Notes under the pieces: model-generated
What the model was told of the DNA's origin: nothing
Seen by the model: only the letters and a program-made list of their open reading frames with translations
Databases searched by the model: none
From: Ruminococcus sp.
GTDB taxonomy: Bacteria > Bacillota > Clostridia > Oscillospirales > Acutalibacteraceae
Direction of reading: 5' to 3'
Assembly: GCA_017403985.1 (NCBI GenBank)
Contig: JAFRDE010000001.1
Span: 62,001 to 126,000 of the forward strand
DNA length: 64,000 bases
Translations under genes and position numbers: made by a program
Shown here: one piece after another, positions 7,973 to 16,362 of the stretch
Layout of the letters: the number at the start of each line of letters is the position of its first letter
Position numbering within the stretch: position 1 is the first letter of the stretch

Positions 7973-9111
7973 TCTATCTCGACAACAGCGCGACCACCTA
8001 TCCGAAGCCGCCGCAGGTGATCCGGGCGGTGCAAAGCGCCGTGCAGACCTACGGTTTTAATCCGGGAAGAGGCGGCTACCGACAGTCGTTGAGGACGGCA
8101 CAAAAGGTATTTGAAGCCCGCGAAGCTGTTTGTGATTTCTTCAACGCGTCCTCGGTAGAGTCCGTGATATTCACGCCGAGCTGTACGCAGGCGATCAATA
8201 CGGTGATAAAAGGCGTGTTGAAAAAGGGCGACCATGTGATCATCTCGTCGTTCGAGCATAACGCCGTCGCGCGTCCGATCCACAAGCTGCAGCAGGAAGG
8301 ATATATCACCTACAGTATCGCGCCGGTCGAAATCGACGATCCGGATAAAACCGTCGACAACTTCAGACAGCTCATCAATGCTCATACCAGAATGATCATT
8401 TGTACCCACGCCTCTAACGTATTCGGTTACAGACTGCCTGTCGAAAGGCTGTGCGCGCTGGCTCACGGTAACGGTCTGCTCTTTTGTCTTGACGCGGCGC
8501 AGAGTGCGGGTATCCTGCCGATCAATATGCAGAATGACGGATATGATTTCGTCTGCTGCGCCGGGCATAAATATCTTTACGGCCCGATGGGTATAGGCGT
8601 ACTGCTGATCGGAAATGATAATGAAGTGGAACCGCTGATCGAAGGAGGGACGGGAAGCGTCTCGGACGATCTGAATATGCCGAACTTTTATCCGGATAAG
8701 CTGGAAGCGGGCACCTTGAATATCGCAGGTATCATCGGCCTGCGTGCCGGTATCGATTTTGTCAAAAATAAGGGGATCGACAGAATTCGCCGTAAAGAAA
8801 GCCGCTTGATACACGATTTATCAAAAGAGCTGGAAGGGTTTCATAGGATCAGGCTGTATCATTCCGCCGATAGTGTGTCATATCATACGCCGGTATTGTC
8901 CTTTACCGTTGACGGTACGGACAGTGAAACCGTTGTGAAATACCTTTCCGAACAGCATGATATCTGTGTCAGAGGCGGTCTGCACTGCGCGCCGCTCGCA
9001 CACCGTTCGATGGGCACGCAGGAGACCGGGACCGTCAGAATATCGCCGTCCGTTTTCACGACGTATAACGATATGCGATACCTTTTGAATTCTTTGAGAA
9101 AATTCAGTTAA
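7969..9111 (+). CDS. Cysteine desulfurase family protein (aminotransferase class V, EF2568-like)
   Basis: A PLP enzyme of 380 residues in the NifS/SufS/CsdA superfamily. It begins YLDNSATTYPKP, the PLP Lys is K201 in CCAGHKYLYGPMG, and the probable persulfide Cys is C340 in RGGLHCAPLAH. The Arg in TVRISPS follows. N-terminal features fit the TIGR01977 (EF2568) subtype, often found near labile-selenium molybdenum hydroxylase genes. It is fused in operon with the CGYC-bearing DUF3343 protein, a likely sulfur or selenium acceptor. It could be a general cysteine desulfurase; the partner favours a specialised role. Confidence 0.88.
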   Translation: MIYLDNSATTYPKPPQVIRAVQSAVQTYGFNPGRGGYRQSLRTAQKVFEAREAVCDFFNASSVESVIFTPSCTQAINTVIKGVLKKGDHVIISSFEHNAVARPIHKLQQEGYITYSIAPVEIDDPDKTVDNFRQLINAHTRMIICTHASNVFGYRLPVERLCALAHGNGLLFCLDAAQSAGILPINMQNDGYDFVCCAGHKYLYGPMGIGVLLIGNDNEVEPLIEGGTGSVSDDLNMPNFYPDKLEAGTLNIAGIIGLRAGIDFVKNKGIDRIRRKESRLIHDLSKELEGFHRIRLYHSADSVSYHTPVLSFTVDGTDSETVVKYLSEQHDICVRGGLHCAPLAHRSMGTQETGTVRISPSVFTTYNDMRYLLNSLRKFS

Positions 9112-9127
9112 AAATCAGTTAAATCGG

Positions 9128-9156
9128 TTGCAATCGGCATGTCTGTGTGTTAGAAT
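9128..9156 (+). promoter_or_regulatory. Promoter of cdaA-cdaR
   Basis: TTGCAA (9128-9133), a 17-base spacer and TAGAAT (9151-9156). The roughly 70-base leader contains no riboswitch I recognise. AAAGGA precedes the ATG at 9234. Confidence 0.75.
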
Positions 9157-9233
9157 AATTTTGTATGGATCAAAGTCCGTGGATTTGAAAAAGATACGGG
9201 GGAAGCTGTTCAGCCGACCCGAAAGGAATATAT

Positions 9234-10115
9234 ATGGGTGATTTTTTTCAGGACGCGTTAGCCACCATATGGTCGACGTTAAAAACATTTGAATTCAAAG
9301 ATGCGATAGATATCATCATCGTCGCGCTGATCCTGTTTTACCTTTTCAGGCTGTTCCGCCAAAGCCGCGCGGGTCAGCTCGTCAAGGGCGTTGTCATTCT
9401 GCTCGTTTTATTTGCTATCTCGGCGCTTGCTAACCTGACGATGGTCAAATTCATCCTGAAATCGGTATTTGAATTTGCCGTCATTATTCTTGTCGTCGTC
9501 TTCCAGCCGGAGCTTCGCCAAGGTCTGGAACGCCTCGGACGCAGCAACAAAACGCTGAAGAATATGATGAATACCAGTAATCAGAATCCCGAAACCTATG
9601 TAACGAAAGCGATCACCGACGTTGCCGACAGCTGCGCGATCTTTTCAAAATCCCGCACCGGCGCGCTGATCGTCTTTGAGCGCGACAGCTTATTGAGTGA
9701 GATCGCCAAAACCGGAACCGTCCTGAACAGTGATACCTCACCCGCGCTGTTAGGCAATCTCTTTTTCAACAAGGCTCCGCTCCATGACGGCGCCTGTATC
9801 ATCCGTGAAGGAAAGATCCTGTCCGCCGGCTGTATCCTGCCTCTGACAAAGAGTCCGGACGTCAGTTCCGATCTGGGTACCAGACACCGCGCAGCCATCG
9901 GTCTGAGCGAAGAATACGACGCGGTAGTTGTCGTCGTTTCCGAGGAAACGGGCAGTATCTCTGTCGCTCTGAACGGTAAGCTGACGCGCGATTATACGCG
10001 CAACACGCTGTATGACAGGCTTGTCGAGCTGATTATCCCGAGCGAGAGAGAACGTTCTAATCTGTTTTCTGTCTTGTTCAAGAACAGAAAGGAGAAGAAT
10101 GATGAAAAAGAGTAA
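9234..10115 (+). CDS. cdaA: Diadenylate cyclase CdaA
   Basis: Membrane-bound synthase of c-di-AMP, the messenger controlling potassium/osmolyte homeostasis and cell-wall stress. The 293-residue protein has three membrane segments (about 25-41, 49-69 and 73-91) and a cytosolic DAC domain (about 100-265). The catalytic DGA is at 185-187 in LHDGACII, and RHRAA at 217-221 binds ATP. The tail is charged and low complexity. The stop overlaps the start of the CdaR-like gene, the classic cdaA-cdaR arrangement. The usual third gene, glmM, is not adjacent. Confidence 0.96.
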   Translation: MGDFFQDALATIWSTLKTFEFKDAIDIIIVALILFYLFRLFRQSRAGQLVKGVVILLVLFAISALANLTMVKFILKSVFEFAVIILVVVFQPELRQGLERLGRSNKTLKNMMNTSNQNPETYVTKAITDVADSCAIFSKSRTGALIVFERDSLLSEIAKTGTVLNSDTSPALLGNLFFNKAPLHDGACIIREGKILSAGCILPLTKSPDVSSDLGTRHRAAIGLSEEYDAVVVVVSEETGSISVALNGKLTRDYTRNTLYDRLVELIIPSERERSNLFSVLFKNRKEKNDEKE

Positions 10116-11385
10116 TCAATCCTTTCTTGCGAGATTCTTCTCCCACGATATCACGCTCCTCGTGCTGGCGTTTCTCTTAGCGTTCGCCGCATGGTTCGTC
10201 ATCAGCATGAGTGAGGAAAGCGAAGATACAAAAACGATCACCGATATCCCGATACTGGTAGAACTTCCCGACACCGCAGTTGAAGACGGCTTGAAGCTGT
10301 ACGGCGCGGATGACCAGAAGGCTTCGGTCGAAGTAACGGGCAACCGCGCGATTCTCGGTTCGCTGACCGCCTCGGATATTCTGGTATCGGCTAACCAGTC
10401 GAGCTCCATGATCTCCGTCGGCTCCTATACACTGTCTCTGACAGCAAAACAGAACAGCGTCAAGACCAATTATACGATCATCAAAGAAAAGCTGTCGCCT
10501 TCCACGATCACGGTGTATGTGGATAAAGAGAAGGAAAAAGAGTTCACGATCGATAACCAGATCACCGTCAACCTTGACGACAGCAACCATTACGCCAGCG
10601 TCGCCCTGTCCAAGAGCAAGGTGACGGTGACCGGTCCCGAGACGCACGTCAACCAGATCGCTTCGGTCGCCGTGATCGATACGATCACGCCTAAGGAACA
10701 AACCACCACCGTCAATGAAGATCTGGTGTTCCTTGATGAGAACGGAGATAAACTCTATCTGCCGTATGTCAAGACCGATATCGGCACGGTCGAAGCGACG
10801 ATCACGGTGCTTCCGATCTCTGAGGTTTCGCTGTCGGTCAACGTAGTCAACGAGCCTTCCGAGTATCCCGATATTGTGATCGATCCCGCAACGGTCAAAA
10901 TAGCCGGTCCTCAGGAAGTGCTGGACAGCATCAAGGATGAAGACGATAACAAGGTCACGCTCGGCGAGCTCGACTTCCATACGCTCAAAAACGAGGGGAA
11001 TAAGCAGAAATATGATATCACCCTGCCGAAGGGCTGCAAGGTCATCTCCGGCGAGACCTCCGCTACCGCCTATATCGACCTGAACGCTTATTATTCGACC
11101 ACGGTCAGCGCGAAGGTCACCAGTAAGCTGGATACCTCCAAATATACCGTTGAATTCGCGTCCAATAACATCGAGGTCACGGTCGACGGTCCCGAGGATC
11201 TGGTCAACAGCGTTGCTGCTTCCGATGTTTCGGCTGTCGCTGATTTCACCGGATTGCTGGACGGCATCAAATCCGGCAGCGCCGTTTCACTCAGCGTACC
11301 GTTGAACGTGACGTTATCCGACGATTATTCCAAATGCTGGGTTTACGGAACGTATACCGTCAACGTGAATGTAACGAAAAAATAA
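10102..11385 (+). CDS. cdaR: CdaR/YbbR-like regulator of diadenylate cyclase
   Basis: Membrane-anchored extracytoplasmic partner of CdaA that modulates c-di-AMP synthesis in Bacillus and relatives. About 427 residues: a short cytosolic N-terminus, one membrane segment (about 12-32), then several YbbR repeats outside the cell. The repeats are visible as recurring V(T/D)GPE(T/D) segments (KVTVTGPETH, VKIAGPQEV, EVTVDGPEDL). Tandem ATGs at 10099 and 10102 compete; 10102 is preferred since AGGAG then sits 7 bases away. It ends at a strong bidirectional terminator. Confidence 0.9.
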   Translation: MKKSNQSFLARFFSHDITLLVLAFLLAFAAWFVISMSEESEDTKTITDIPILVELPDTAVEDGLKLYGADDQKASVEVTGNRAILGSLTASDILVSANQSSSMISVGSYTLSLTAKQNSVKTNYTIIKEKLSPSTITVYVDKEKEKEFTIDNQITVNLDDSNHYASVALSKSKVTVTGPETHVNQIASVAVIDTITPKEQTTTVNEDLVFLDENGDKLYLPYVKTDIGTVEATITVLPISEVSLSVNVVNEPSEYPDIVIDPATVKIAGPQEVLDSIKDEDDNKVTLGELDFHTLKNEGNKQKYDITLPKGCKVISGETSATAYIDLNAYYSTTVSAKVTSKLDTSKYTVEFASNNIEVTVDGPEDLVNSVAASDVSAVADFTGLLDGIKSGSAVSLSVPLNVTLSDDYSKCWVYGTYTVNVNVTKK

Positions 11386-11397
11386 TAAGACATAATG

Positions 11398-11427
11398 AAA
11401 CGCACCGCTTTCCGGCGGTGCGTTTTC
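11398..11427. terminator. Bidirectional terminator between cdaR and rodA-like gene
   Basis: AACGCACCGC/GGCGGTGCGTT stem with TTTTCT after it and AAA before it, between two convergent genes. Confidence 0.9.
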
Positions 11428-11431
11428 TGTA

Positions 11432-12613
11432 TCAGTATTGCATTGAATTCAGGTATTTATAGCGGTTCTTTGTCAGCTTTCCGTGCGGTGATTCGACCGT
11501 ATCCTTATGATAATGTACGCTCTGTACCAAGCCTATTCCGATCAGCACGGACATCAGCGACGAGCCGCCGGATGAGAAGAACGGAAGCGTGATGCCGATG
11601 ACCGGCAGCAGTCCGAGCACCATGCCGATGTTGATGATCGTCTGGACGCTGATCATGGAGAATACGCCGATACAGATCATCCTGCCCAGATAATCTCTGG
11701 CGGACTTCGCGTCCATCATGATCTTGATACAGATGAGCAGGAGGATAAACAGCAGGAGCACACATCCGATAAAGCCTAATTCTTCGCCCGCTACGGTATA
11801 GATAAAGTCGTTTTCCTGTTCGGGGACGATGCCGGAGGCGACTCTCGGTCCGTTGCCCAGTCCCGTACCGCTCAATCCGCCCGACGCGACGCTGACCTTG
11901 CCCTGATACTGCTGCCAGCCGTAGGTCTTCAGCGCGTTGCCGTCGATATCGAACACCGCCGTGAATCGGCTCTTTTGCTCTTCGTTGAGGAAATAGGTCC
12001 AGAAGATCGGGATCCCCGCCGCCAGGAGCAGGATCATGATCAAAAAGTATCTGAGCTGTACGCCGCCGATAAACGCCATGATGATGAACATAAAGATAAA
12101 GATCAGCACCGTACCGTCGTCGCCCTGCATGTGGATCAGCACGACCGGGATCGCCATGTGGATCAGCAGAGAGATCACGCCGATGAGGCTGCGGAGCATT
12201 TCGCTGTCTTTCAGCATCTGCAAATGTTTCGCGAAGGTGATGATAAAGAAGATTTTCACGAGCTCCGACGGCTGGAAGGATACGCCGCCCGGCAGGGTGA
12301 TCCACGCCGTATCGTCCGTACCGCTGACGTTTCTGCCGATCACAAACACCAGGAGCAGTAATCCGAGGGATACGGCAGCCAACAGCGGCCAGAGACGCGC
12401 GATCCGTTCATAATCGATGAGCGTGATCACGATCGCCGCGATATAGCCGACCACCAGAGCCAGCAGCTGAGGCGTTATGTAGCTGTAGTCGGAGGAACGC
12501 TGCATGGATTTGATCAGCAGGATGCTGTATACGCTCGCCGCGATCGTCAGCAGCCAGAGGATAACGTCGGATTTCGTGAAGAATTTCGTTAATCCTTTGA
12601 TGATTTTTTGCAT
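11432..12613 (-). CDS. RodA/FtsW/SpoVE family peptidoglycan polymerase
   Basis: SEDS glycosyltransferase that polymerises lipid II for elongation, division or spore cortex. About 393 residues with ten or so membrane segments. TLPGGVSFQPSELVKI carries the conserved SEDS motif, and a long extracellular loop holds RFTAVFDIDGNALKTYGWQQ. GLGNGPRVASGIVPEQENDF and LPFFSSGGSS are further family signatures. The DYSYITPQL region and the loop resemble RodA more than FtsW. The start is MQKII (complement of 12611-12613), with AAAGG 7 bases upstream. It is alone on its strand, so which cell-shape process it serves is uncertain. Confidence 0.9.
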   Translation of the reverse strand: MQKIIKGLTKFFTKSDVILWLLTIAASVYSILLIKSMQRSSDYSYITPQLLALVVGYIAAIVITLIDYERIARLWPLLAAVSLGLLLLVFVIGRNVSGTDDTAWITLPGGVSFQPSELVKIFFIITFAKHLQMLKDSEMLRSLIGVISLLIHMAIPVVLIHMQGDDGTVLIFIFMFIIMAFIGGVQLRYFLIMILLLAAGIPIFWTYFLNEEQKSRFTAVFDIDGNALKTYGWQQYQGKVSVASGGLSGTGLGNGPRVASGIVPEQENDFIYTVAGEELGFIGCVLLLFILLLICIKIMMDAKSARDYLGRMICIGVFSMISVQTIINIGMVLGLLPVIGITLPFFSSGGSSLMSVLIGIGLVQSVHYHKDTVESPHGKLTKNRYKYLNSMQY

Positions 12614-12791
12614 ATCGTACCTTTCTGAGAGAATGGTTTCTGATTTCAACTTTCATTATAGTGAAAGACGCAATTGAATTCAAGATAAATATTTGTAATA
12701 ATTTTTGAATTTTTTCCTTATAGCATTATTCCATAGGTCGAGTATGATAAAATAACTATTTGATAATGTAATCTATTACACGGAGATTGAT

Positions 12792-13232
12792 ATGATAAAA
12801 ACAGTCACCGGCTCGCCGATTCAGACGGAAGAGCTGGGAGCAAGGATCGCTTCGGTCCTCAAGGGGCGTGAAATGATCGCGCTGTTCGGCGATCTGGGCG
12901 CGGGCAAGACCGCCTTTACGCGCGGCTTATGCGCGGGACTCGGTATCAAAGACGGTGTGTGCAGCCCGACCTTCGCGATCGTCAACGCGTACAGCGGAAA
13001 ATATCCTGTTTATCACTTCGATATGTATCGCATCAACAATGAAGACGATCTGTTCGCGACGGGTTACTACGACTATATCGGCAGCGGCGTCATCATCATC
13101 GAATGGAGCGAGAATATCGAATCCGAGCTGGAGCCTGACTGCATCCGTATCCGCATCACGAAGACCGACGCGGAGTATGATAGAATCTTTGAGATAGAGG
13201 GGTTGGACGATTATGCTGATGTTATCTGTTGA
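12792..13232 (+). CDS. tsaE: tRNA threonylcarbamoyladenosine biosynthesis ATPase TsaE
   Basis: ATPase that drives the TsaBD complex making t6A37 in ANN-decoding tRNAs. The 146-residue length is standard. Walker A is GDLGAGKT at 33-40, and the conserved SPTFAIVNAY and HFDMYRI segments and IIIEWSEN follow. It overlaps tsaB by 20 bases, so translation is coupled. The promoter is not clear, though TGTAAT/ATTACA sits just before its CGGAGA site. Confidence 0.95.
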   Translation: MIKTVTGSPIQTEELGARIASVLKGREMIALFGDLGAGKTAFTRGLCAGLGIKDGVCSPTFAIVNAYSGKYPVYHFDMYRINNEDDLFATGYYDYIGSGVIIIEWSENIESELEPDCIRIRITKTDAEYDRIFEIEGLDDYADVIC

Positions 13233-13926
13233 TTCTTCCGCCGCTCCTGCCTCTGTATGCCTCTTGGAAGACGGCAAGGTGATCGCCGACTATTATCTTA
13301 ACACCGGCTTTACCCACAGCCAGACACTGATGGCGATGACCGAATCCGTCCTGAAAATATCCGGCAGATCCGCTTCGGATATCGACGTTTACGCGGTCAA
13401 CAGCGGTCCCGGTTCATTCACGGGCGTGCGGATCGGCGTCAGCGCGGTCAAAGGCATGGCGTATGCCGCGGACAAGCCCTGTATCGAGGTGTCTACGCTC
13501 GAAAGCATGGCGTACAATTCTCTCGGCTCTCACGCGGTGATATGCGCCTGTATGGACGCGAGACGCCAACAGGTATACAACGCCCTGTTCCGCGTGGACG
13601 GCGTGAGGATCGAACGGCTATGTGATGACAGAGCGATCTCGATCGACGAGCTTTTAACGGAGCTGAATACGATCAACGGCGAGATCATCCTCGTCGGCGA
13701 CGGTGCCGAGCTGGTTTTCAGCCGCGCTGACAATCCTGCGGTACAGCTTGCCGCGCCGAATCTCAGGTATCAGAGAGCTTCATCCGCTGCTGCGGCGGCT
13801 CTTGAAAAATACAATAGGGGAGAGAGCGTCTCTCCCGCGGCTTTGACGCCGCGTTATCTCCGACTTTCTCAGGCGGAGAGAGAACGCAACGCAAAACAAT
13901 CAGAAAAGGATGGTACGTTAGTATGA
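13213..13926 (+). CDS. tsaB: tRNA threonylcarbamoyladenosine biosynthesis protein TsaB
   Basis: Scaffold/dimerisation partner of TsaD in t6A synthesis. At 237 residues it has the ASKHA fold beginning LSVDSSAAPASVCLLEDG, the family segment VNSGPGSFTGVRIGVSAVKG (about 56-75) and VICACMDARRQQVYNALF. The alternate start 13219 is possible. The gene overlaps tsaE upstream and rpiB downstream (ATGA), so three genes form a tight operon. tsaD, often next, is replaced here by rpiB. Confidence 0.95.
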   Translation: MLMLSVDSSAAPASVCLLEDGKVIADYYLNTGFTHSQTLMAMTESVLKISGRSASDIDVYAVNSGPGSFTGVRIGVSAVKGMAYAADKPCIEVSTLESMAYNSLGSHAVICACMDARRQQVYNALFRVDGVRIERLCDDRAISIDELLTELNTINGEIILVGDGAELVFSRADNPAVQLAAPNLRYQRASSAAAAALEKYNRGESVSPAALTPRYLRLSQAERERNAKQSEKDGTLV

Positions 13927-14372
13927 TCGCAATCGGATGTGACCACGGCGGTTTACAGATCAAGAACGCCGTGATCGAGTACATGAAGGAAAACGGTATC
14001 GAATACACCGACTACGGCTGTTATACCGAAGAAAGCGTCGATTATCCCGTATTCGCCTATCAGGTAGCGAAGAACGTTGCCGACGGGCACGCAAAGCTCG
14101 GTATCATCTGCTGCGGCACCGGTATCGGCGTTTCGATGGCAGCCAATAAGGTCAAGGGGATCCGCGCGGCGGTTTGCACCGACGAATTCTGCGCCGAGAT
14201 GACCCGCCGCCACAATAACGCCAACGTTCTGTGCATGGGCGGCAGAGTGATCGATGAAGAAAAGGCGGTCAAGTTAGCTTCTATCTTCCTGAACACCCCG
14301 TTCGACGGCGGCAGACACGAGAAACGCGTCAATATGATCACCGACATTGAAAACGGCTTTTTTACAGTATAA
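13923..14372 (+). CDS. rpiB: Ribose-5-phosphate isomerase B
   Basis: Interconverts ribose 5-phosphate and ribulose 5-phosphate. The 149-residue RpiB/LacAB protein starts AIGCDHGGLQIK with the ring-opening region at His8. ICCGTGIGVSMAANK (62-76) holds the catalytic Cys64 and anion hole, and RRHNNANVLCMGGR binds substrate. Its start overlaps the tsaB stop. A dispersed repeat lies between it and upp, and the nucleoside/phosphoribosyl theme of rpiB and upp suggests functional grouping. Confidence 0.96.
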   Translation: MIAIGCDHGGLQIKNAVIEYMKENGIEYTDYGCYTEESVDYPVFAYQVAKNVADGHAKLGIICCGTGIGVSMAANKVKGIRAAVCTDEFCAEMTRRHNNANVLCMGGRVIDEEKAVKLASIFLNTPFDGGRHEKRVNMITDIENGFFTV

Positions 14373-14404
14373 TTCTGTACACACCGCTTTGGCGGTGTTA
14401 TAAA

Positions 14405-14453
14405 CCCTCAGTCACCTTCGGTGACAGCTCCCTTAGGAAAGGGAGCCTCAGGC
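14405..14453. repeat. Dispersed two-hairpin repeat, copy 2
   Basis: CCCTCA, then GTCACC/GGTGAC and GCTCCCTT/AAAGGGAGC hairpins, then CTCAGGC. Same plan as the copies at 1129, 21056 and 54102, in opposite orientation to the first and last. Confidence 0.85.
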
Positions 14454-14494
14454 TTTTGCAAATACAATCTTAATATACAGAAAGAAGGATTATT

Positions 14495-15184
14495 ATGAGT
14501 AAAGTAACGATTTTTGATCACCCGCTGATCCAGCACAAGCTCTCTATCCTGCGTGATGAGAACACCGGCACCAAGGAGTTCCGCGAGCTGGTCAATGAGA
14601 TCTCCATGTTGATGTGCTACGAGGCTACCCGCGACCTCCCGCTGGAGGACGTTGAGATCAAAACGCCCATGACGACCATGATCGCGAAGAAGATCGCCGG
14701 CAGAAAGTTAGCTTTAGTGCCGATTCTGCGCGCCGGCTGCGGTATGCTGGACGGCATGCTCACGATGGTTCCCTCCGCGAAGGTCGGTCATATCGGTCTG
14801 TACAGAGATGAAGTCACCCACAAGCCTGTTGAATATTACAACAAACTCCCCGGCGATATCGAAGAGAGAGACGTATTCGTTCTCGATCCCATGCTCGCGA
14901 CCGGCGGCAGCGCGGTTGACGCGATCGGCATCATCAAGCGCTCCAATCCGCGTTCCATCCGGTTCCTGTGCATCATCGCGGCTCCCGAGGGTATCGAAGT
15001 CCTGACCAAGGCGCACCCCGACGTCGATCTGTTCTGTGCCGCTAAGGACGAAAAGCTCAATTCCAACTGCTACATCCTGCCCGGACTCGGCGACGCGGGC
15101 GACCGTATCTACGGTACGGACGTCGTCGGTGAGGTCACCGTTGACAAGCGCGGCAGTACCGTCAAGCTGCCTTCCAAGAAATGA
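14495..15184 (+). CDS. upp: Uracil phosphoribosyltransferase
   Basis: Salvages uracil with PRPP to give UMP. The protein is 229 residues, about 20 longer than the usual 209 because of a C-terminal extension after YGTDV that is rich in Lys and Thr. Recognisable parts are [11 protein letters not shown], the PRPP loop [16 protein letters not shown] and the uracil-binding [16 protein letters not shown] near residues 192-207. AGAAGGA lies upstream of ATG. The stop overlaps the following lipoprotein start. Confidence 0.95.
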   Translation: MSKVTIFDHPLIQHKLSILRDENTGTKEFRELVNEISMLMCYEATRDLPLEDVEIKTPMTTMIAKKIAGRKLALVPILRAGCGMLDGMLTMVPSAKVGHIGLYRDEVTHKPVEYYNKLPGDIEERDVFVLDPMLATGGSAVDAIGIIKRSNPRSIRFLCIIAAPEGIEVLTKAHPDVDLFCAAKDEKLNSNCYILPGLGDAGDRIYGTDVVGEVTVDKRGSTVKLPSKK

Positions 15185-15699
15185 GAAGATTATCGGCGAT
15201 CCTGCTGATCGTGTGCATCCTGTCCACCGTACTGCTGTGCGCCTGCGGCGATCAGCCTGCCGTTGACGGCGCGATGACCGCCGTGAAGGATGAAAACGGC
15301 AATATCACCGGTTATGAACGCAGGTATCACAACGATAACGGCGATATCACGCGCTGGGACGTTTACGACGCGCAGGAGCAGTACCTCAACTACACGCTGT
15401 ATGAATACGACAGCAGCGGCAATCTCGCCAAAGAGACCCTCTACGAGGCGAGCGGCATCGGCATACACTACTATGCCTACTCATATACCGATGAAGGCGT
15501 ATTGGCTGAGATGGATTATGCTTCCGCAAAAGACGGATCCTCCCGCACGCTTTATGATGAAGAGGGGATCGAGAAGGAACGATACACCTATAACAACAAG
15601 GACAGGCTCGTAAAATTCGAGGAGTATGTCTTCGGAGAATGGGTGGAGCGCGATCTTCCGACCGAGTCGAGTGAAACAACCGAAGAATCCGCCGAATAG
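15181..15699 (+). CDS. Putative lipoprotein with YD-like repeats
   Basis: A 172-residue protein with a lipoprotein signal peptide: positive N-terminus, hydrophobic core and a lipobox ending LLCACG, so Cys21 or thereabouts is lipidated. The mature part has four or five short units of the type [26 protein letters not shown] and [12 protein letters not shown], resembling YD/RHS-type or MORN-like beta repeats. The tail is acidic ([11 protein letters not shown]). No function is known. It is coupled to upp by the ATGA overlap and is followed by a strong terminator. Confidence 0.75.
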   Translation: MRRLSAILLIVCILSTVLLCACGDQPAVDGAMTAVKDENGNITGYERRYHNDNGDITRWDVYDAQEQYLNYTLYEYDSSGNLAKETLYEASGIGIHYYAYSYTDEGVLAEMDYASAKDGSSRTLYDEEGIEKERYTYNNKDRLVKFEEYVFGEWVERDLPTESSETTEESAE

Positions 15700-15701
15700 A
15701 A

Positions 15702-15735
15702 AAGAGCCGCTTTCATCATCGAAAGCGGCTTTACT
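15702..15735. terminator. Terminator after the lipoprotein gene
   Basis: AGCCGCTTTC/GAAAGCGGCT stem with a 6-base loop, followed by TTACT and preceded by AAAA, so it may work in both directions. Confidence 0.85.
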
Positions 15736-15741
15736 GCTTCT

Positions 15742-15777
15742 ATTAGTGACAAGTGGTCAGTGGCAAGTGACCAGTGA
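15742..15777. repeat. Dispersed GTGAC-CAGTGGCAAGT repeat, second copy
   Basis: ATTAGTGACAAGTGGTCAGTG followed by GCAAGTGACCAGTG is the near-exact reverse complement of the tandem repeat before dapA (5611-5645). It lies in the noncoding gap between convergent genes. Confidence 0.7.
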
Positions 15778-15863
15778 AGAGGTATGATGGGTGTATTATG
15801 CTGCCCGAGCAAAACAAGGATAAAGTGTCCGGTTGGACGGTTTAGTGTTTTCACCGGGATAGT

Positions 15864-16064
15864 TTATTCTTTCGTTGTATCGGCAGTCTCCTCAGCGGGG
15901 ACCTCTGTCGCGTCTACCTCGACCGATTCCTCTGCGCTGTTTGCCCATTCCAGTGCCTTATCTCTGCCGACTCTGATAGAGTCAGCCAGAGCGACTCCGA
16001 GATCGTTCGCCGCCAGTACCATCGACTTCGCGGTCTTGACCCATGCTTTCTTTAAATCTGACAT
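15864..16064 (-). CDS. Small hypothetical protein
   Basis: A 66-residue protein with an amphipathic helical N-terminal half (KKAWVKTAKSMVLAANDLGVA) and a strongly acidic C-terminal tail of Glu, Asp, Ala and Thr. It has a good ribosome binding site (AAAGGAGA, 9 bases from ATG) and no signal peptide. I do not recognise a characterised family. It stands alone between the upp unit and tRNA-Leu. Clean RBS and codon use support a real gene. Confidence 0.6.
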   Translation of the reverse strand: MSDLKKAWVKTAKSMVLAANDLGVALADSIRVGRDKALEWANSAEESVEVDATEVPAEETADTTKE

Positions 16065-16192
16065 TTTGACATCTCCTTTGCTTTTTCTTTCATTATACCG
16101 AGATCAAGGTGTAAAGTCAAATGAACAATTTATGTACAATTAATTTGTACTTGATTTATTATTTTATTTGTTGTATAATACCTAATGTTCCC

Positions 16193-16279
16193 GCCGGCAT
16201 GTCGGAATTGGCAGACGAGACAGACTCAAAATCTGTTGTCTTCACGGGCGTGTGGGTTCGAGTCCCACTGCCGGCACCA
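16193..16279 (+). tRNA. tRNA-Leu (anticodon CAA)
   Basis: Cloverleaf with acceptor GCCGGCA/TGCCGGC, anticodon stem ACAGA/TCTGT around loop CTCAAAA giving anticodon CAA, and a long variable arm as expected for a class II tRNA. The T-loop is GGTTCGAGTCC. CCA is encoded (16277-16279). Confidence 0.96.
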
Positions 16280-16285
16280 AGTCAC

Positions 16286-16316
16286 GCCCCCGTTGTTTGC
16301 GCTTCGGGGGCTTTAT
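16286..16316 (+). terminator. Terminator after tRNA-Leu
   Basis: GCCCCCG/CGGGGGC stem followed by TTTAT, 7 bases after the tRNA. Confidence 0.85.
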
Positions 16317-16341
16317 ACTGACTTTTGAAAATCAGTATAAA
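16312..16341. repeat. Perfect inverted repeat upstream of the lipid kinase gene
   Basis: TTTATACTGA (16312-16321) and TCAGTATAAA (16332-16341) flank a 10-base loop, just before the kinase's AAAAGGGG site. It could be an operator or a second terminator; there is no T-run after it. Confidence 0.6.
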
Positions 16342-16362
16342 ACATGAAAAGGGGTAGAAACA

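Noticed and set aside
7873-8814. Long open frame (313 codons) opposite the cysteine desulfurase-like gene
   Set aside because: Mirror of a well-conserved coding sequence; the protein has no recognisable motif.
9157-9233. Possible c-di-AMP (ydaO-type) riboswitch upstream of cdaA
   Set aside because: The leader is too short and lacks the conserved core; only GGGGGAAGC and CCGACCCG resemble riboswitch pieces.
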